The notes under the pieces are model-generated. The model saw only the letters and a list, made by a program, of their open reading frames with translations, did not search any database and was not told the DNA's origin. From assembly GCA_003260075.1 (NCBI GenBank), contig QLIY01000055.1, forward strand, positions 124,001-188,000: a stretch of 64,000 bases of DNA, in the 5' to 3' direction. Shown here piece by piece: positions 12,646-25,700 of this stretch (position 1 is its first letter; every line of letters begins with the position of its first letter). This DNA is from Phallusia mammillata (lineage: Eukaryota; Chordata; Ascidiacea; Phlebobranchia; Ascidiidae). Position numbers and translations under genes: made by a program.

Positions 12646-15600
12646 TTATTTGATACACTGCATTGGAAAGAAGAGAATACGGATATGTAACTGTATCTCA
12701 CCATCGATGACGCAAAACAGCTGAATTCAACTCCCTTTACTTTTGTGTCAGCCAATTTTGTCAACAAGTCCCTGCAAAACACCACATTTTCTTGTAATAG
12801 CAAGTATCAAAACACCCAGTAGCTAAGGTAACAAGTCTTAGGTCACAGAAGGGTTTACGCACAACGTTGTAGTTGCGCAATATCGATTACGTCATCCCAC
12901 ACATTATCTTTGGAGAACAGCTGTCAACAAACAAAGTAGTGACTTCATTTCCTAAGCGTAGCTCTTTGCTTGGATTAGACACGATTTGTTTGTTAAATGT
13001 GCAGCTGTTTGTGAAAACCTAATCTTTGCAACAACTTTTTATCTGTTTTGTTCTGTTGACATGCAAAACCGAGTTTTAACTATAAACACACTGAAAATAT
13101 AAATCAATCAGTTTGTCCAAAACAAGATGACAAATTAGTAAAAATATAATTGGTTTGCTTAAAATAACCAGATCAACATATATAAGCTATTGCTGGCAGG
13201 CATAATATCAAATTTGGAGAGCTCTTTTGCAAGAAGAGCTGGACAAATTTATACAGATCAACGTTATGTGATATTTTGATTAAGTTAATCTGCTTTTTCT
13301 GGAGAAATAGAAAGATCAACTAATAATAGTTACATAGGAAGGATTTTACTTAGCAATTTCAATCCACAATACTATAGTAGTAGTGTATATGTCAACTATA
13401 CATATTAATGCGAGGCAAATCCATATGGCAAGTATTTATAACACTGTCCAATTTTATTCAAATCAATGTGTCTTCAACAATTCAAAGAGTTGTGTACCTT
13501 TTTTCATCTGAAATATGATAGTAGACCTTCTGAGTCTTGAAACCATTGAAAGATGAACCCGCCGCAATAGTATATGCTCCCATGTCTGAAACAGATCACA
13601 CCATAACGATAGTAAAACAGCATGGTAAACAAGTGACCAAAACATGATTGAATTAAAAAGGCCCAGGGATTTGGACATTTTGTTCAGCCTGAAAAAATCG
13701 ATAAACAAATTTCCTTGCCAAAACAGCCATAGGTTTCAATTGTAGAGGATTTTGATAACCCATAAACAACAAGTTTTAGAGAAAAGGACCTTTGGAAGAT
13801 TTACTGGCTGACATAAAACAAGACATTACGAAGTGTGACCATTAACCCTAAAGCATAAACCCATCGTTTACTTACGCATTATATAGCCACCACTTAGGTC
13901 GTGTGTCAGAGGAGACCAACAATAAACCGCTTATAAAGGAGACCAACAATAAACTGTCATAAAGCAATCACAAGAGCAAACTACCTTTCCAGACTATCCA
14001 GTCCCCTGTGTTAAGTTGTGGCATCAGCATATGCTCAATGATACGGTCGAGTCCGTCACATGTTGGTCCCCATATGCTTGAGGAGAATTTTGATTGTTTT
14101 GCAGAAACCTAAAATAACCACAAACCATATGCTGTTACTACTGTGCCTGTCGATTTTGCTTTACAGGAAATTAATGTATTCTTAATAGCATTTTTTTCTT
14201 GTAAGCTTGACCTGTTTATAACATGGCACTTGCCTTTTAGGTTGTAGCGAGGCATAAGATAATTATACTTGTTGTGGTGGCTTTAAATAAATAAATGACC
14301 AAAAATTGGACTGAAATAGCTTGATGGTAAAGAAATATTAATACTTTATAAAGCATAAATGCTATTTACACGCAAATCTTACATCAAGAAGAGTTGGAGT
14401 CACTTTAGCATGGTCGAAGAAAAGACAGTTGAAGGAGCCATACAAGCCATCGTTAATGTAATACATGTATGCTGGCTCCTCATTGGCTGTTGGAGTTACC
14501 CCATTCCTCACAGAATCTAAAAAGGTCAACATCTAAACTGCAAGTTTGCTCATGTACAAATGTTTCCCCCCCCCCAGCATGGTCGAAGAAAAGACAGTTG
14601 AAGGAGCCATACAAGCCATCGTTGATGTAATACATGTACGCTGGCTCCTCATTTGCTGTTGGAGTTACCCCATTCCTCACAGAATCTAAAAAGGTCAACA
14701 TTTTTAAAGTATTCCTAAACTGCAAGTTTGCTCATGTACAAATGTTCGACTAAAACTGTTTTCAGTTTGGCTTTCAGGAAAAGGCAATTTGCATGACACA
14801 ACCAGCCAGCAACAGGGATTTAAAACCCTTTTTCGTTGCCAGAGTATCAAAAGTGTATTTTTGCTAGTATAAATATTAAGCTTCAACCGCACCATGGAAC
14901 ATTGTTTTACCACTATATGCAAAAACAAACAAGCCAAAAACATAAATACAAGTTTTGTTATAACGATGTCCTTACATATTCATAGAGAGCCAACAACATA
15001 CTGGGTTGAGTTTATACCCATAAGTATAGAAGGCTAGAAATAGTCTGAAAAGTTTGTCTTATTCAAGGACCTATCAAAAGTGCTTTATGGTGTGCTTGTG
15101 ACTTGAGTATCTTATCGATTTTGTACTAAACACCATGTCGTATATCTTTGGACCCCGTTCATGTGTGAATATTTACATTCGTTTTTCTAATGAAATCATG
15201 TCATAAATTTGCCAACCAAACCTCTTCATTTAATCTAAGCTGTCTTACCAATTGAATCACTGTATCCTTCAGCTGGGATATCCCTAGCAACCTGTCGTGT
15301 AGCAATCACGTTTGTGACCAGGGTGAATGCAGAGGCAGCGTAATATCGACCTGGTTCAGCTATAACATTCACATGAGGGAACTGCTTACTTGGAAACAAT
15401 TGGTGGAGTTGGAAGTTCACCACAGAGGTTATCTACAGCAAAGTCAGCAAGTTTAGTGTCAGCATAACCACACATGATTGTGTTGTTTAAAAATGGCAGG
15501 TTATCAGTTGTTGTAAAGTTTAAGCTCTTATCTGATAAGTCATCTCTCCTTGTTTTAAGAAAATTGTGGTATCACCCATACCATGGCTCTTGTTGCCACC

Positions 15601-17363
15601 TATTAGGATTTAATACATGACACCCTAATAGCATTAGCACATGTTGATGATTGTGTACTGTTGCTATTCGCAGACAGGAAATGATGCACCATATGGTACA
15701 TCATAACAGGACTCCAGCATACCTTCTCAAATGTAAGATCCACATCCTTAGTGCCAGGAAAACCACCACCAATGTCAAGCAAGTTAAAGTCATATCCAAC
15801 AGTTTTGGCATAGTCAAAGAGTTTGCGTGAGTTTTGCAGAGCTTTCACAAACGCATTCACATCTTGACAACCACTTCCAACATGAAAACTGCCAAGACAA
15901 GAATAAGTTATCTGGTTTTGTATGGCTATCAAATTGTTTGTGAGGTTACCTGATGCCAACAACATTCAGGTTCAAATTTCGAGCGATATCAATTAACTGA
16001 GGACATGCCTCTGGATCAGCACCATACTTCATGCTAAAGCGACAAATAGAGGCGGAGTCATCTGTCTGGATCCTCAGAACCAATCTATAAAAACATAGCC
16101 ACAACTTAACATTACATCAAAACAAATACATAAAACACTTTGGTTAAGTTAGGAGATTTTGACATTCTTTTTTATGTTATTGCAAACTTTTAACAAACAA
16201 TTTTTTGTGTGTAACACTATAATATAATATCATTAGGCTAGTCTGCTTGCATTGACTAATGCACAACTTTTAGGGTGCATGCACCATATGGATAGCAGCT
16301 GCATGTTAACAAAACTTGCCAGTTGTGACAACAAGCTGCCAATGTCCTTCCTTTAATTATACACTTTTTTCAGACAGTTGGTGATTAGTAGGAAATTACA
16401 AACAATTTAGACCAACTTCAGAGCTTACTGTGCATCTGGATATAACTTTTTCATTTTGAACAGTTCATTTTCATTGTCGAACACTACCAATTTCACTCCC
16501 TGTTCCTTGGCATAAACAATATGGGACTTTTGTTTGCATGGATTGGCAAATATAATGCGTTCTGGAGAAGCACCAAGTTCCAACATCTTTTTGATTTCAA
16601 CCTAAATAGGAAATTCTGTTTCAATCCTAATTTTTACATGAATAAATAGGCACAACACATTACATTAAAATGTGTAAGGTTCTGGTTAGTCACACAATTT
16701 AGTTAATCGTATGTCAACAAGGTAGGTTATATGTGATAACATGTAATCATCTGTAATGAATACTATATGTACAAGTAGAAAAGTATTTTAAATGAAAAAA
16801 ACTTAATAATACATGCACATCAACCACACATACATTTTAGGAACAACGTACAACTTATTACTGTGTCAAAAAAGGGGTGTACAGGCAGTATCCTTTTTTA
16901 TAATAATGCAGAATAGTTGTGAGAGTTATTTTTTCTAAAAACAGAGACACACAAGAATGAATAGAATCTGCAATCCAATTAACCTAAACATTAGTAAGAC
17001 CTGCTAGTGCAAATTTTATACCTTGCTGGCACAATCAAAACCAGTTCCCAAAGCCATCATAGTTTTTAGGAGCACAGTGTCAGTATTGCATTTAATGGCA
17101 TAATGTGGATGCACTCTGGGAAATTCAGTTTTCCAACGCTGATGCTTTGCTACCACATCACCCAAATCACAAACCAGAAATGGGTCTTCGGCATCCTAAA
17201 GCAATGGTTTAATTTGAATTTTACCAGTTTAAACAAGCAGTCAAGGCTGCGAATAGCATCATACCCCATGGTCGAAACTGTCAGCAAGTTGCGATTGTAC
17301 AAATTTTTCGATATTGAAATCGTTTAACAACTCAACATAGGTTGGTGAAGGAGTGTCTTTCAT
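12646..17363 (-). CDS. ODC1: Ornithine decarboxylase
   Basis: PLP-dependent decarboxylase converting ornithine to putrescine, the first step of polyamine synthesis in the cytosol. Exons, from the start: 17265-17363, 17022-17195, 16429-16601, 15950-16084, 15723-15888, 15249-15432, 14383-14516, 13985-14108, 13498-13585, 12702-12771, and possibly 12646-12657. All joins keep frame and give about 452 residues (human ODC has 461). Visible active-site parts: the PLP lysine in [38 protein letters not shown], and the catalytic Cys-Asp in WGPTCDGLD. These argue for an active enzyme rather than an antizyme inhibitor. The start is the ATG at 17361-17363, followed by KDTPSPTY. The C-terminus is uncertain: reading through the ninth exon gives a stop at 13482 (430 residues), while the AAG|GTAC donor there splices in frame to exon 12702-12771, whose end (FSCFASSM) resembles the vertebrate SCAWESGM tail. 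One exon is duplicated at an assembly join. Confidence 0.92.
14407..14746 (-). repeat. Duplicated ODC exon at a C-tract join
   Basis: The ODC exon coding for the [13 protein letters not shown] region, with its upstream intron, occurs twice: 14407-14565 and 14576-14746, separated by 10 C. The copies differ by several SNPs and one 14-bp indel in the intron. Only the first copy has the exon's 3' part and donor (14383). The second copy is truncated at the C tract, so it cannot be a working tandem exon as assembled. Two haplotypes placed end to end is the simplest reading. Confidence 0.85.
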
Positions 17364-18155
17364 GTTGCTGCTCAGCTGTTTGGGTATGAATGTAAAGTAA
17401 GTGTGTGCTTATTAACAGTGTAATGCAGAAAAAGTGTGTGCCCGCTCGCTGTAACAAAACACAGTCATGTTAATTGCTTCCAACCTACGAGATAAACATT
17501 ACAAAAATAAGCTTACTCAAGGTGACAAAGGACACAGAAAAAACGCTACACCCCAAGAATGCTAGCTAGGGTCCCACGGTGGACTGAAGTTGAAGTCGAG
17601 TTGCTCCTTGTACAAACACAGACCCTCCTGACGGGCTGTGTACTTACTGATAACTGGGACCTGCACGAACAAATGAAATAAAGTGTTAAACATATGTTTG
17701 TTGTGTGTTTCATTTTTATCCTCAGTGGGCAGGCAACACCTGAATGTGTTATGCTCACTGTTTTTATTGTCCGTTAATCATTTTTTATTTATTTTTTTGA
17801 CTTGGTGACTTCAATATAGTTCAACCTATCGGGAACCACTGGGTTGGAGCAACGCCGCTTAAGTTTCTTGCTCAGGGAAACACAAACGACCGAAATAGGA
17901 CTAGAACACATTTGAAGCAATGTGCCAATTTTTTTAGGGGTGGCTAACTTGGCATTTGATGTAATTTTTCATGACATGCCTAGTGTTGCTAAAACTCAAA
18001 AACTGTTCGATTTATTGAAATCAGTTACTTTGTTTGCATTAAGGTTTTAGTATGTAATAGTACTAAAAGCACAGCCTGCACCCACAGTAACATACTAATA
18101 TTTCAGGGCATCTGGTTATTGATCAGTTCCGCGAGAATAGAAACTCCCATATGAC
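17364..18155. other. Upstream of ODC
   Basis: Probably the ODC 5' UTR and promoter. No further coding exon was recognised. A hAT-like terminus (GGGAACCACTG) is seen at about 17830 without a partner. Confidence 0.4.
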
Positions 18156-18510
18156 GGGCTACTCTAAAATACGCAATCTGTACGCAATCTACTTATAAAA
18201 ACTAACTAAGATGTTGACGGTTAGGGCTATTAGGGTCAAGGTGAGGGATTGTGATACAAATAACTTTATAATTTAGTTTCAGATGTCTTTCAGGTCTAAT
18301 TTTCTCACAAGTGTTAACATGCGGTACCGTACAGTGTTTAGTACCACTCTCAACACATATGGGAATATCAAGCCCAAACTGGACATCTAAAACTAAATTA
18401 TAGCGTTAGTTTTATTAGAAACCCTCACCCAGACCCTAAATGCCCTAATCGTCAACATTTTTAAAAGTTGCATACATTTTATAAGTAGATTGCGTATTTT
18501 AGAGGAGCCC
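18156..18510. mobile_element. Inverted-repeat MITE with 9-bp TSD
   Basis: Long terminal inverted repeats start GGGCTACTCTAAAATACGC on the left and end GCGTATTTTAGAGGAGCCC on the right, extending about 90 bp inward with gaps. The flanks are a perfect 9-bp direct repeat, CCATATGAC, at 18147-18155 and 18511-18519. Long TIRs with 9-bp target duplications are typical of Mutator-like (MULE) non-autonomous elements. No coding capacity. Confidence 0.85.
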
Positions 18511-19162
18511 CCATATGACCAAAATAATGATGTCACTCACAAGTTATTTGACAGAATAAAAGGTATCTTAAAAGTGCCATTAAAAGATTTAATGACTCCC
18601 ACATTAGTCCACAGCGAGTAGCCTACTTATACTTACAAATGACACCTTGGGGTGAGACGAACTTTGGATTGCTGTTAACGACGGAATTTTGCCAGTTTAT
18701 ATTAAACAATTAATAATAAGGATTACAACCTGTCACAAAAGGTTGGAAAATTAAAACAAACAGTCTATACAAAATCAAACCATCTAAAAAGACCATTCAA
18801 ATAATCAAATTTAACAGTTTTTTTGCATCTAACTAAACATATACAACTTTTCCATTATGACATGCACCAACACTGATTCAAACAATCTTTAATTGAATTT
18901 TTCGTTTAGCATTAAATCATTTATCGGCCACGAAAGGTTTAAAGACTGTTCAAGTCAAACAAAGACTAAAAATCACAGTTTTATTCATAAATAAATCAAC
19001 ATTTGACTTTCCTGATATATTTCATTTCAGATTAGCCAATAAATTTGATCAGTCACAAAAAAATCGCCCTTTAAATACCAAAGTTTGTTCACAAAAAAAC
19101 TCAGCCTGTTTACAGCACCCTTTTCCATGCCAAATTCTCAACCCAATGACCTCCTTTTTTCC

Positions 19163-19855
19163 GGTAGAGCTACTAACACCATAACGCACACGACACCCAA
19201 AGTCGATTGGGGGGCGTAAAGAGCTGAATTTTTTATTTAGCGGCTATAAATGGGTTGGGTTGGGAAATAAGTTTTTAATTTTTGTACATTAGTAACTAAT
19301 TTTTTGGGTTAGTTTTATTGAATTTTAAGTGCTAATACCTTACCCCGACCCTAATAGCCCTAACCGTAAGCATTTTTGGAGATATAACCAAATCGACTTT
19401 GGATGTCGTGTGCGTTATNNNNNNNNNNNNNNNNNNNNNNNNNNNNNNNNNNNNNNNNNNNNNNNNNNNNNNNNNNNNNNNNNNNNNNNNNNNNNNNNNN
19501 NNNNNNNNNNNNNNNNNNNNNNNNNNNNNNNNNNNNNNNNNNNNNNNNNNNNNNNNNNNNNNNNNNNNNNNNNNNNNNNNNNNNNNNNNNNNNNNNNNNN
19601 NNNNNNNNNNNNNNNNNNNNNNNNNNNNNNNNNNNNNNNNNNNNNNNNNNNNNNNNNNNNNNNNNNNNNNNNNNNNNNNNNNNNNNNNNNNNNNNNNNNN
19701 NNNNNNNNNNNNNNNNNNNNNNNNNNGTTAGTTTTATTGAATTTTAAGTGCTAATACCTTACCCCGACCCTAATAGCCCTAACCGTAAGCATTTTTGGAG
19801 ATATAACCAAATCGACTTTGGGTGTCGTGTGCGTTATTGTGTCAGTAGCTCTACC
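19163..19855. mobile_element. Inverted-repeat MITE with 9-bp TSD, interrupted by an N gap
   Basis: Termini GGTAGAGCTACTAACACC and a right end closing with GTAGCTCTACC are inverted repeats that continue through the CGCACACGACACCCAAAGTCGAT block. The 9-bp direct repeat CTTTTTTCC flanks it at 19154-19162 and 19856-19864. It shares the CCCTAATAGCCCTAACCGT-type interior with the 18.2 kb element, so the two are probably related. The middle is 308 N with about 109 bp of identical sequence on both sides, so the true length is shorter. Confidence 0.8.
19419..19726. other. Assembly gap (308 N) flanked by identical sequence
   Basis: The 109 bp before the gap (19310-19418) is repeated immediately after it (19727-19837) with one difference. 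An overlap that was not merged would give this picture, so the gap may contain nothing. Confidence 0.9.
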
Positions 19856-20079
19856 CTTTTTTCCAACCATCCTTTCAGATAATGTTTCCTAAACACTGAT
19901 AGGTGGCGTGAAGAGCACCGGCGCAAGCAATTTTTAACAGGAAAAGGTTTCAGTACGGGAACTGAGTTTTAAGATGAGGCAAAAAGTTATTACATTAATA
20001 TTAGTGTTTTTTATTATTATTAACCAGATTGAAACCGAAATACACCTAACCGCAAGTATAATCGTAATATTTGTGAATC

Positions 20080-20081
<2 letters not shown>

Positions 20082-20118
<37 letters not shown>

Positions 20119-20175
20119 CTGTGCCGCGGCACACTGGTGTGCCGCAAGACGATGCTGGGTGTGCTGCTCCTAAAT
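20082..20175. mobile_element. hAT-like fragment next to a 36-C run
   Basis: Right after 36 C the sequence reads GCTGTGCCGCGGCACACTGG and continues GTGTGCCGCAAGA, closely matching the subterminal region of a widespread animal hAT family. The element end itself was probably lost in the C run. Confidence 0.5.
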
Positions 20176-20814
20176 GGAAATAGTCCCTCATTTTGAGAAT
20201 CAACAATTCCAATTGTTGCGTCAGATGTTTTAATTGTTTCGTGATTATATGCCATTGTTTTCACACTTACTAGTTTATTGCACTTGGTTTTTTTAACTTT
20301 GCTACACTTACTTGTGAGAACAAAGTTTTTCTTCTTTGTTGTTGATAAAAAAATGACAAACAATCTCGCTCAAAAAACTAGACGAGGAACTTCGGGTCGC
20401 TCTGTCAAATATTAAGCTTAACATACGGCGATTGTGCTCATGTAAACGATGCCAGGTATCTCACTAAATCCATAATGTGTTTTTGTGCTGTTTCGTATAT
20501 CTTCAATCGCATTTTTGGTTCGGTTGTGCCGCCGACAATTTAAAGCTCGTATGGTGCGACGTGCGTAAAAAAGGTTTGTGGAGCACTGTATTAGTGTACC
20601 ACATAGACCTATGAACATATCCGCACAACAAGGCTTTTTAAGCCAATCACAATGTCAAACTTCCGATACGTTACTTTAAGTTTGGGAAGCGGTTACTTCG
20701 CTTCTGTAGCTTATTCTCGACGTGCAAAGTTTCCAGCCGGTTTTGTATAGCGAAGGATGCAAAAAGTTTTGCATGTCAGACATGGTTAACACATGTATTT
20801 TGAACGATTTTGTT

Positions 20815-20930
20815 CACGGGGTTGGGACCCAAGGCGCCCCAGAGTACAAACCCTGGTATGTTTTGTTTATGTGTGATATAGGTCAGGGCGCCAGGCGCCT
20901 TACCATTCGGCCGTGTTCACATAATTCCCC
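20815..20930. repeat. Dispersed repeat family, three copies
   Basis: Similar sequence occurs at about 20815-20930, 26360-26470 and 30255-30360. Shared parts are a GGTTCGAACNCAGGA-like block in the last two and a GGCCATTCGGCC-like block ending all three. The GGTTCGAAC block looks like a Pol III B box, so a SINE is possible, but no A box or tail was confirmed. Confidence 0.4.
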
Positions 20931-22041
20931 TTTCCCCGTAAATATTCTCCGGAGCGTTTTGCACCACTTATCGGTATTTACCAAACTCTGTCTGGTGCGA
21001 AGACCTTTTATTTTCTTTATAGCGTATTTTCCGGTATAAAAGTTATTTTTTCACTTTGTGGCGTAGCTGCTTTTTCACCGTAGGCTACTTGCAGTTGGAT
21101 GCTTCGTGTGTGTTGTTAAATCATACACAACTTTTCGTTTTTTGCGGTTTAATTCCGGTTAGAATAATTTGTACACAAAGTGGTATTATAATAATTTTTA
21201 AATAGCCTAGGCTACAGAGAAATCATTTTGAAAAAACTATTAAAGTTAACGTCAAAAGTGTGATAGCTAAAAACAAGTATTTTGCCGAACAGACGGCAAG
21301 ACAATAAAAAAACTTTTTTGCCTTTGAGAAAAACCATAAAATAACAAAGAATCATCGCATTCTGCTTAAATACTAAAGTTACATCCCAATAATGGTTTTT
21401 TTTTGCTCAGAGAAAACATGCTTTTACAAGAAAACACCTAACAGCAAAAAATATTTACAACCATAATCATAATGTATAAAGAGACATTGTCTTTTTAATG
21501 TACTGATTACTGTTGTTTTTGATACTGGTACAAAGCCGCTGAAGGCGTAGTACTCCCTGATAATGTCTGAAATATGCTTCCATGCAAAAACAACGGTCAA
21601 ATTAACAACATACTCCAACCTAAATACCGATTTGAGAAGTTTTTAACCGGATGTACAATGCTCCAAACGGAAATGCAAAAACTGGCTCCACATCGGCTAG
21701 AAACATAAACGATATAATGATTCTACCCCTGCTGGATACCGCCTACTTTTTTCAGCTATACAATACAACTTATTCTCAAACGAGCTTTGCATGTAAGTTA
21801 AATCACAACGAATCTCTACACGTGTTTGCTTTGCGTTTTTTTTTACCTGGTATATGCTTGCGTTAAACATTTTTCAGTCTATAAAACAAACATGGTACTG
21901 ATTTTGTTTATGTAATCGTTGGCATTGTATTTGCACTTGCTTTATACGAAAGCGCACGTGTGAATACGTACAACTGAATGTAACTTATGTTTCTATATCT
22001 AACATTCTTGGTAGTCAGGTTTGGTATTTTATTACGCCCCA

Positions 22042-22078
22042 AAACCCTGTGTTCACTCTGATGTGCAACACAGGGTTT
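22042..22078. repeat. Short hairpin
   Basis: AAACCCTGTGTT at 22042-22053 pairs perfectly with AACACAGGGTTT at 22067-22078 around a 13-nt loop. It could form a stem in RNA, but no T run or gene end is placed with it. Confidence 0.6.
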
Positions 22079-22769
22079 AAAATTGTGTATTTCGTATTCA
22101 AGTTGTGTTTTTGCAAGCATTGGATTTTCTAAAGCACAAGTAAACCTTGACTCGAGACACAAGCTTAGTTTGATATAACTTAAGCTGTTTGTTGGCAATA
22201 TTTCAAAGGCCTCGTAGGATTACTATGGTCCTGTATAACAGGTCTTAAACTCTTTTGACCTTTGAGTCTGTGTATTGTTCCTGCACGCAACCTTAAATCT
22301 GCCTTTAATTAATGAGTATTCTTTGTACGTAAGATCTCGCTTGATTACTCTTCTGGATTCGCCAAACCCTGCGATGATTGACAGTAAACAATACCCGCTT
22401 TGTTGACCAAGGCTATGAGTTCATAAAATAAGATCTATTGTCCGAGCGAAAGTTAACGGAAAATATGCGGGCAAAGGTAAAACCGCCGTGCTTGCGTGCG
22501 TTCAATGTCGACAGGTATCGGGTCGCATTTGATAGCTAGATCTTAGATGCCGATATGTATTCGGCGCGATCTTATCCAAACAATACGAGGCAAAGTTTTG
22601 CAGACCTACTTTTTGCCCGTTGGTGTCCGCTTGCATGTTAAGACATCGGTTTTGGCATGCTATAACAGTGCAGGTTTGCGCAGGTTTGGTCAGTTCGGCT
22701 TTTTTTAGTTACCAAACAGCATGTAAAGTTTTCAACTTCGACGCCAGCAATTCATTTTCACGCTGGAGC

Positions 22770-25700
22770 ATGACGTGGAGGACTTTGATTTCATGCTGGA
22801 TTTTGTGCTGCTTTGTCGTATTGGTTGTTGGGTTACCTCCAGAGAGGATCGGCATTAACGTTAAGAAACAACCCGTAAGACATGTTCGCTGGTTACACTT
22901 GCTGCATCAAAGAAGGGCTTCAAATCATAACGTAATGACAGCCAGTTATACAAAGCTCAGATTTCGTCGTTCCGAGGAGTTCTGCTCCAGCAGATTACTC
23001 CCTCGAACAGGAAGGCAATTGCCGTGTTGTCTGGGGCGAAACGATAGCTGTTCAGTGAGGATCTTTGGAACCACATGTTACTGTGATAGTTTTTGCAAGA
23101 GGAACGTTGATTCAGATTGCTGCCCAGACTATGTAAGCTACTGCTTACGTCCAACTTTGAAAATAACGACCGCAGCAACCCCAATAGACCTTATAACAGC
23201 AGAAGTAACTAGTCTTGTTTCTACTACTACCACTACTACTAGCCATTTGGACACAGGTAAATCGCAAGTCATAAGATAAAGATCATATATGTGGAAATGT
23301 AGCGGTATTTTTTCAGGTGAATGCTTCTTTAACGGTAAAACGTTTAAAGCTGGCGACGTCACAAAAGTTAACTGCAATCGCTGGTATGTAAACGTTGAAA
23401 TAAGTTCATTACAAAATCCCCTAATAAAATAGTTTTTAAACTTTACAAATTGCACAGAAATATTCTTGTTTGTTTTTTATTTGAAAGCACGTGCGAATCT
23501 GTGATCAACGGTTATTACCAGCTGAATTGCGAAGAGCATGTTTGTCTTGTTCGTCCCAACATCGTGGAGGCAATAAACAAAGGTAACTTTCAGATCAACG
23601 GCTGTGTTTGCGCACGACCTTGTCAAACAAACCCACAATCGGCGACCCTAATAACGTTTCAAATCCTAAAAAATATTCTGGAAACGTGTTTGTGGTTAGC
23701 GGTGTGTGAACAGAAAACCAATAATCTTATATTTAAGAGACACAATAAAAACACACAGCTTGTGACAAGTTTTTTTTATGAGGGTGATTTGAATAGTTTT
23801 CCATGTCTGATGTTTTCTGAGTTTCCGAACGTGTTTATTTGCTCGAGTGAGTCAGCTTATCATCTGGAGATATGTCAAATATCAGTCCATCCACACAGTG
23901 GGCTTTTATGAAACAAAACATCGCTTCAAACGAACGCAACTTGACTCAACAACACCCGACGATGCTTTTCTTTCCAGTAAAAACAAACTAATTCGGCACG
24001 AATACAGACTTACTTATCTGCCCTGAGGGTCTCTATAGCTTCTGCGCCATATGTCTTCCTTGTTTCGAAAACTTGACACACTTAGTGAGCTCCGTGGCAA
24101 CAACAAATTACTACTGCTGATGGATGGGTTAAGTTTACAAAACAAAAGATAAGCTTCGGGACGAACAACGTCTCGACTACTTGCTTCATTACTACAATAC
24201 AATTGAATGCTTGTCATATAATTTCGTTTCCGCGGGGAGCAAAGTACACAACACTCCATCACTTATTTATTTTACAAGGTGGTTACAGCTGGAAGGCCGC
24301 TAACTACTCGTTTCTTTGGGGCCTGACGCAAGTTGACGGTTACAGACTACGTCTGGGCACAAAACAACTTCCCAAATTTGTAAGGTAAGACAGGTTTCAT
24401 GCCCTTTCACCTTTTTGTGCGTAGTTTGTAACCTTCAAATCTTCTGTCAGATTGATTAACAACGTTTTGTCAATTTATGCAGCAAGATGAATGAACTAAA
24501 TATCCCGTCTTGGTCGGGTCCAGTCCTGAAGAGCTTTGACGCTCGGACGAAATGGCCTGGATTTATTTCAGAATCAAAAGACCAGGGAAATTGTGGGGGT
24601 TCTTGGGCCTTCACCATTTCCAGTAAGTTTGACTATATTTTTGCCAATTCTATGTTTTTACTTAAACACAACTGTAGGTCATTTAAAGAGGTGTAAATTC
24701 CACTGTCAAAGTAACATTACGGTATTGCTGCAGCGCGTTAGCCGTTATCCAATAGTTTATCCAATTACCCGTTTTTGAACCCACACGGTTCAACGCCTCG
24801 CAGCTATTTCCGGCTTGGAGACTGTTTTTATTGCAATTGTGTTTCTAATCTTTCTTTCACCAAGTAAAACAAACCGGACTAAACATCGTGCATTCCTATA
24901 TCCTGTAGGCGTGGCCGGCGATCGACTCCGCATCCAATCTAAAGGAACAAAAAATGGCATTCTGTCACCGTACTACCTCATGTCATGCCTTACTTTGAAG
25001 TCATGCACTGCAGAACGACCGGACAGGGCTTGGTGGTTCTTGAGAAAACGGGGGTAATTAGTGGTTGTAAAAGCACTTTTTAAAGTAAAGTCAAATATAT
25101 GCCATAAAAACTGTATAATCATCTTCTTAAGATAATCACACTAAATTAAAATTCAGTAGCTCACATGACTTTTCTTTGCACTAACTTAATGGCCTAAATA
25201 TTTAACCCTGTAAAGCTGATAGCATCATGATTTATAACACATCGTGAATTACAGTTATGCGTCAAGACTTCATAGCTGTGCTCATTTATGCGAGAATGCA
25301 AAAATGTATCTTTTTGTAGAATTGTTTCTACCTCTTGTTACTCCACTACTACACATAGCTGCCAATTTCACCTCAAAAAGCATGACTCTTATGCAACGTG
25401 TCCCTCCGGTGTGTTAATTGGAAAATCAGAAGTCTACAAATCGTCGCCTGCTTACAGAATTTTGCCCCAACCAAATGATATCAAATGGGAAATCTTCAAT
25501 AATGGACCGGTACAGGGTAACAATTACTGAGATCAATTTTTGATTTGATATTGATAAGTTATCGTTTTTAAAATTGTTTTTTAAACCAACCGCTTTTATG
25601 TTCTGTGCAGCTGTGGTAAAAGTTCCGCCCGATTTCTTCACGTACAAATCAGGCATTTACGTTGCTACAAGTTTGGATAATTTGATGGATGAAGTGCCCC

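Larger units (their letters stand above)
19865..22769. other. Intergenic region upstream of the TINAG-like gene
   Basis: No supported exon. It holds a 36-C run (20082-20117) followed by a fragment with GTGCCGCGGCACACTGGTG, a signature of another hAT family; a dispersed repeat at about 20815-20930 also found near 26.4 and 30.3 kb; and a 12-bp hairpin at 22042-22078. A polypyrimidine tract with CAG at about 22700-22718 lies 50 bp before the next start codon and could be a cis or spliced-leader acceptor. Confidence 0.45.

Noticed and set aside
19329..19754. Open frames of 110-141 codons
   Set aside because: They consist mostly of the N gap.
20722..21039. 105-codon open frame
   Set aside because: No domain, and it overlaps a dispersed repeat.
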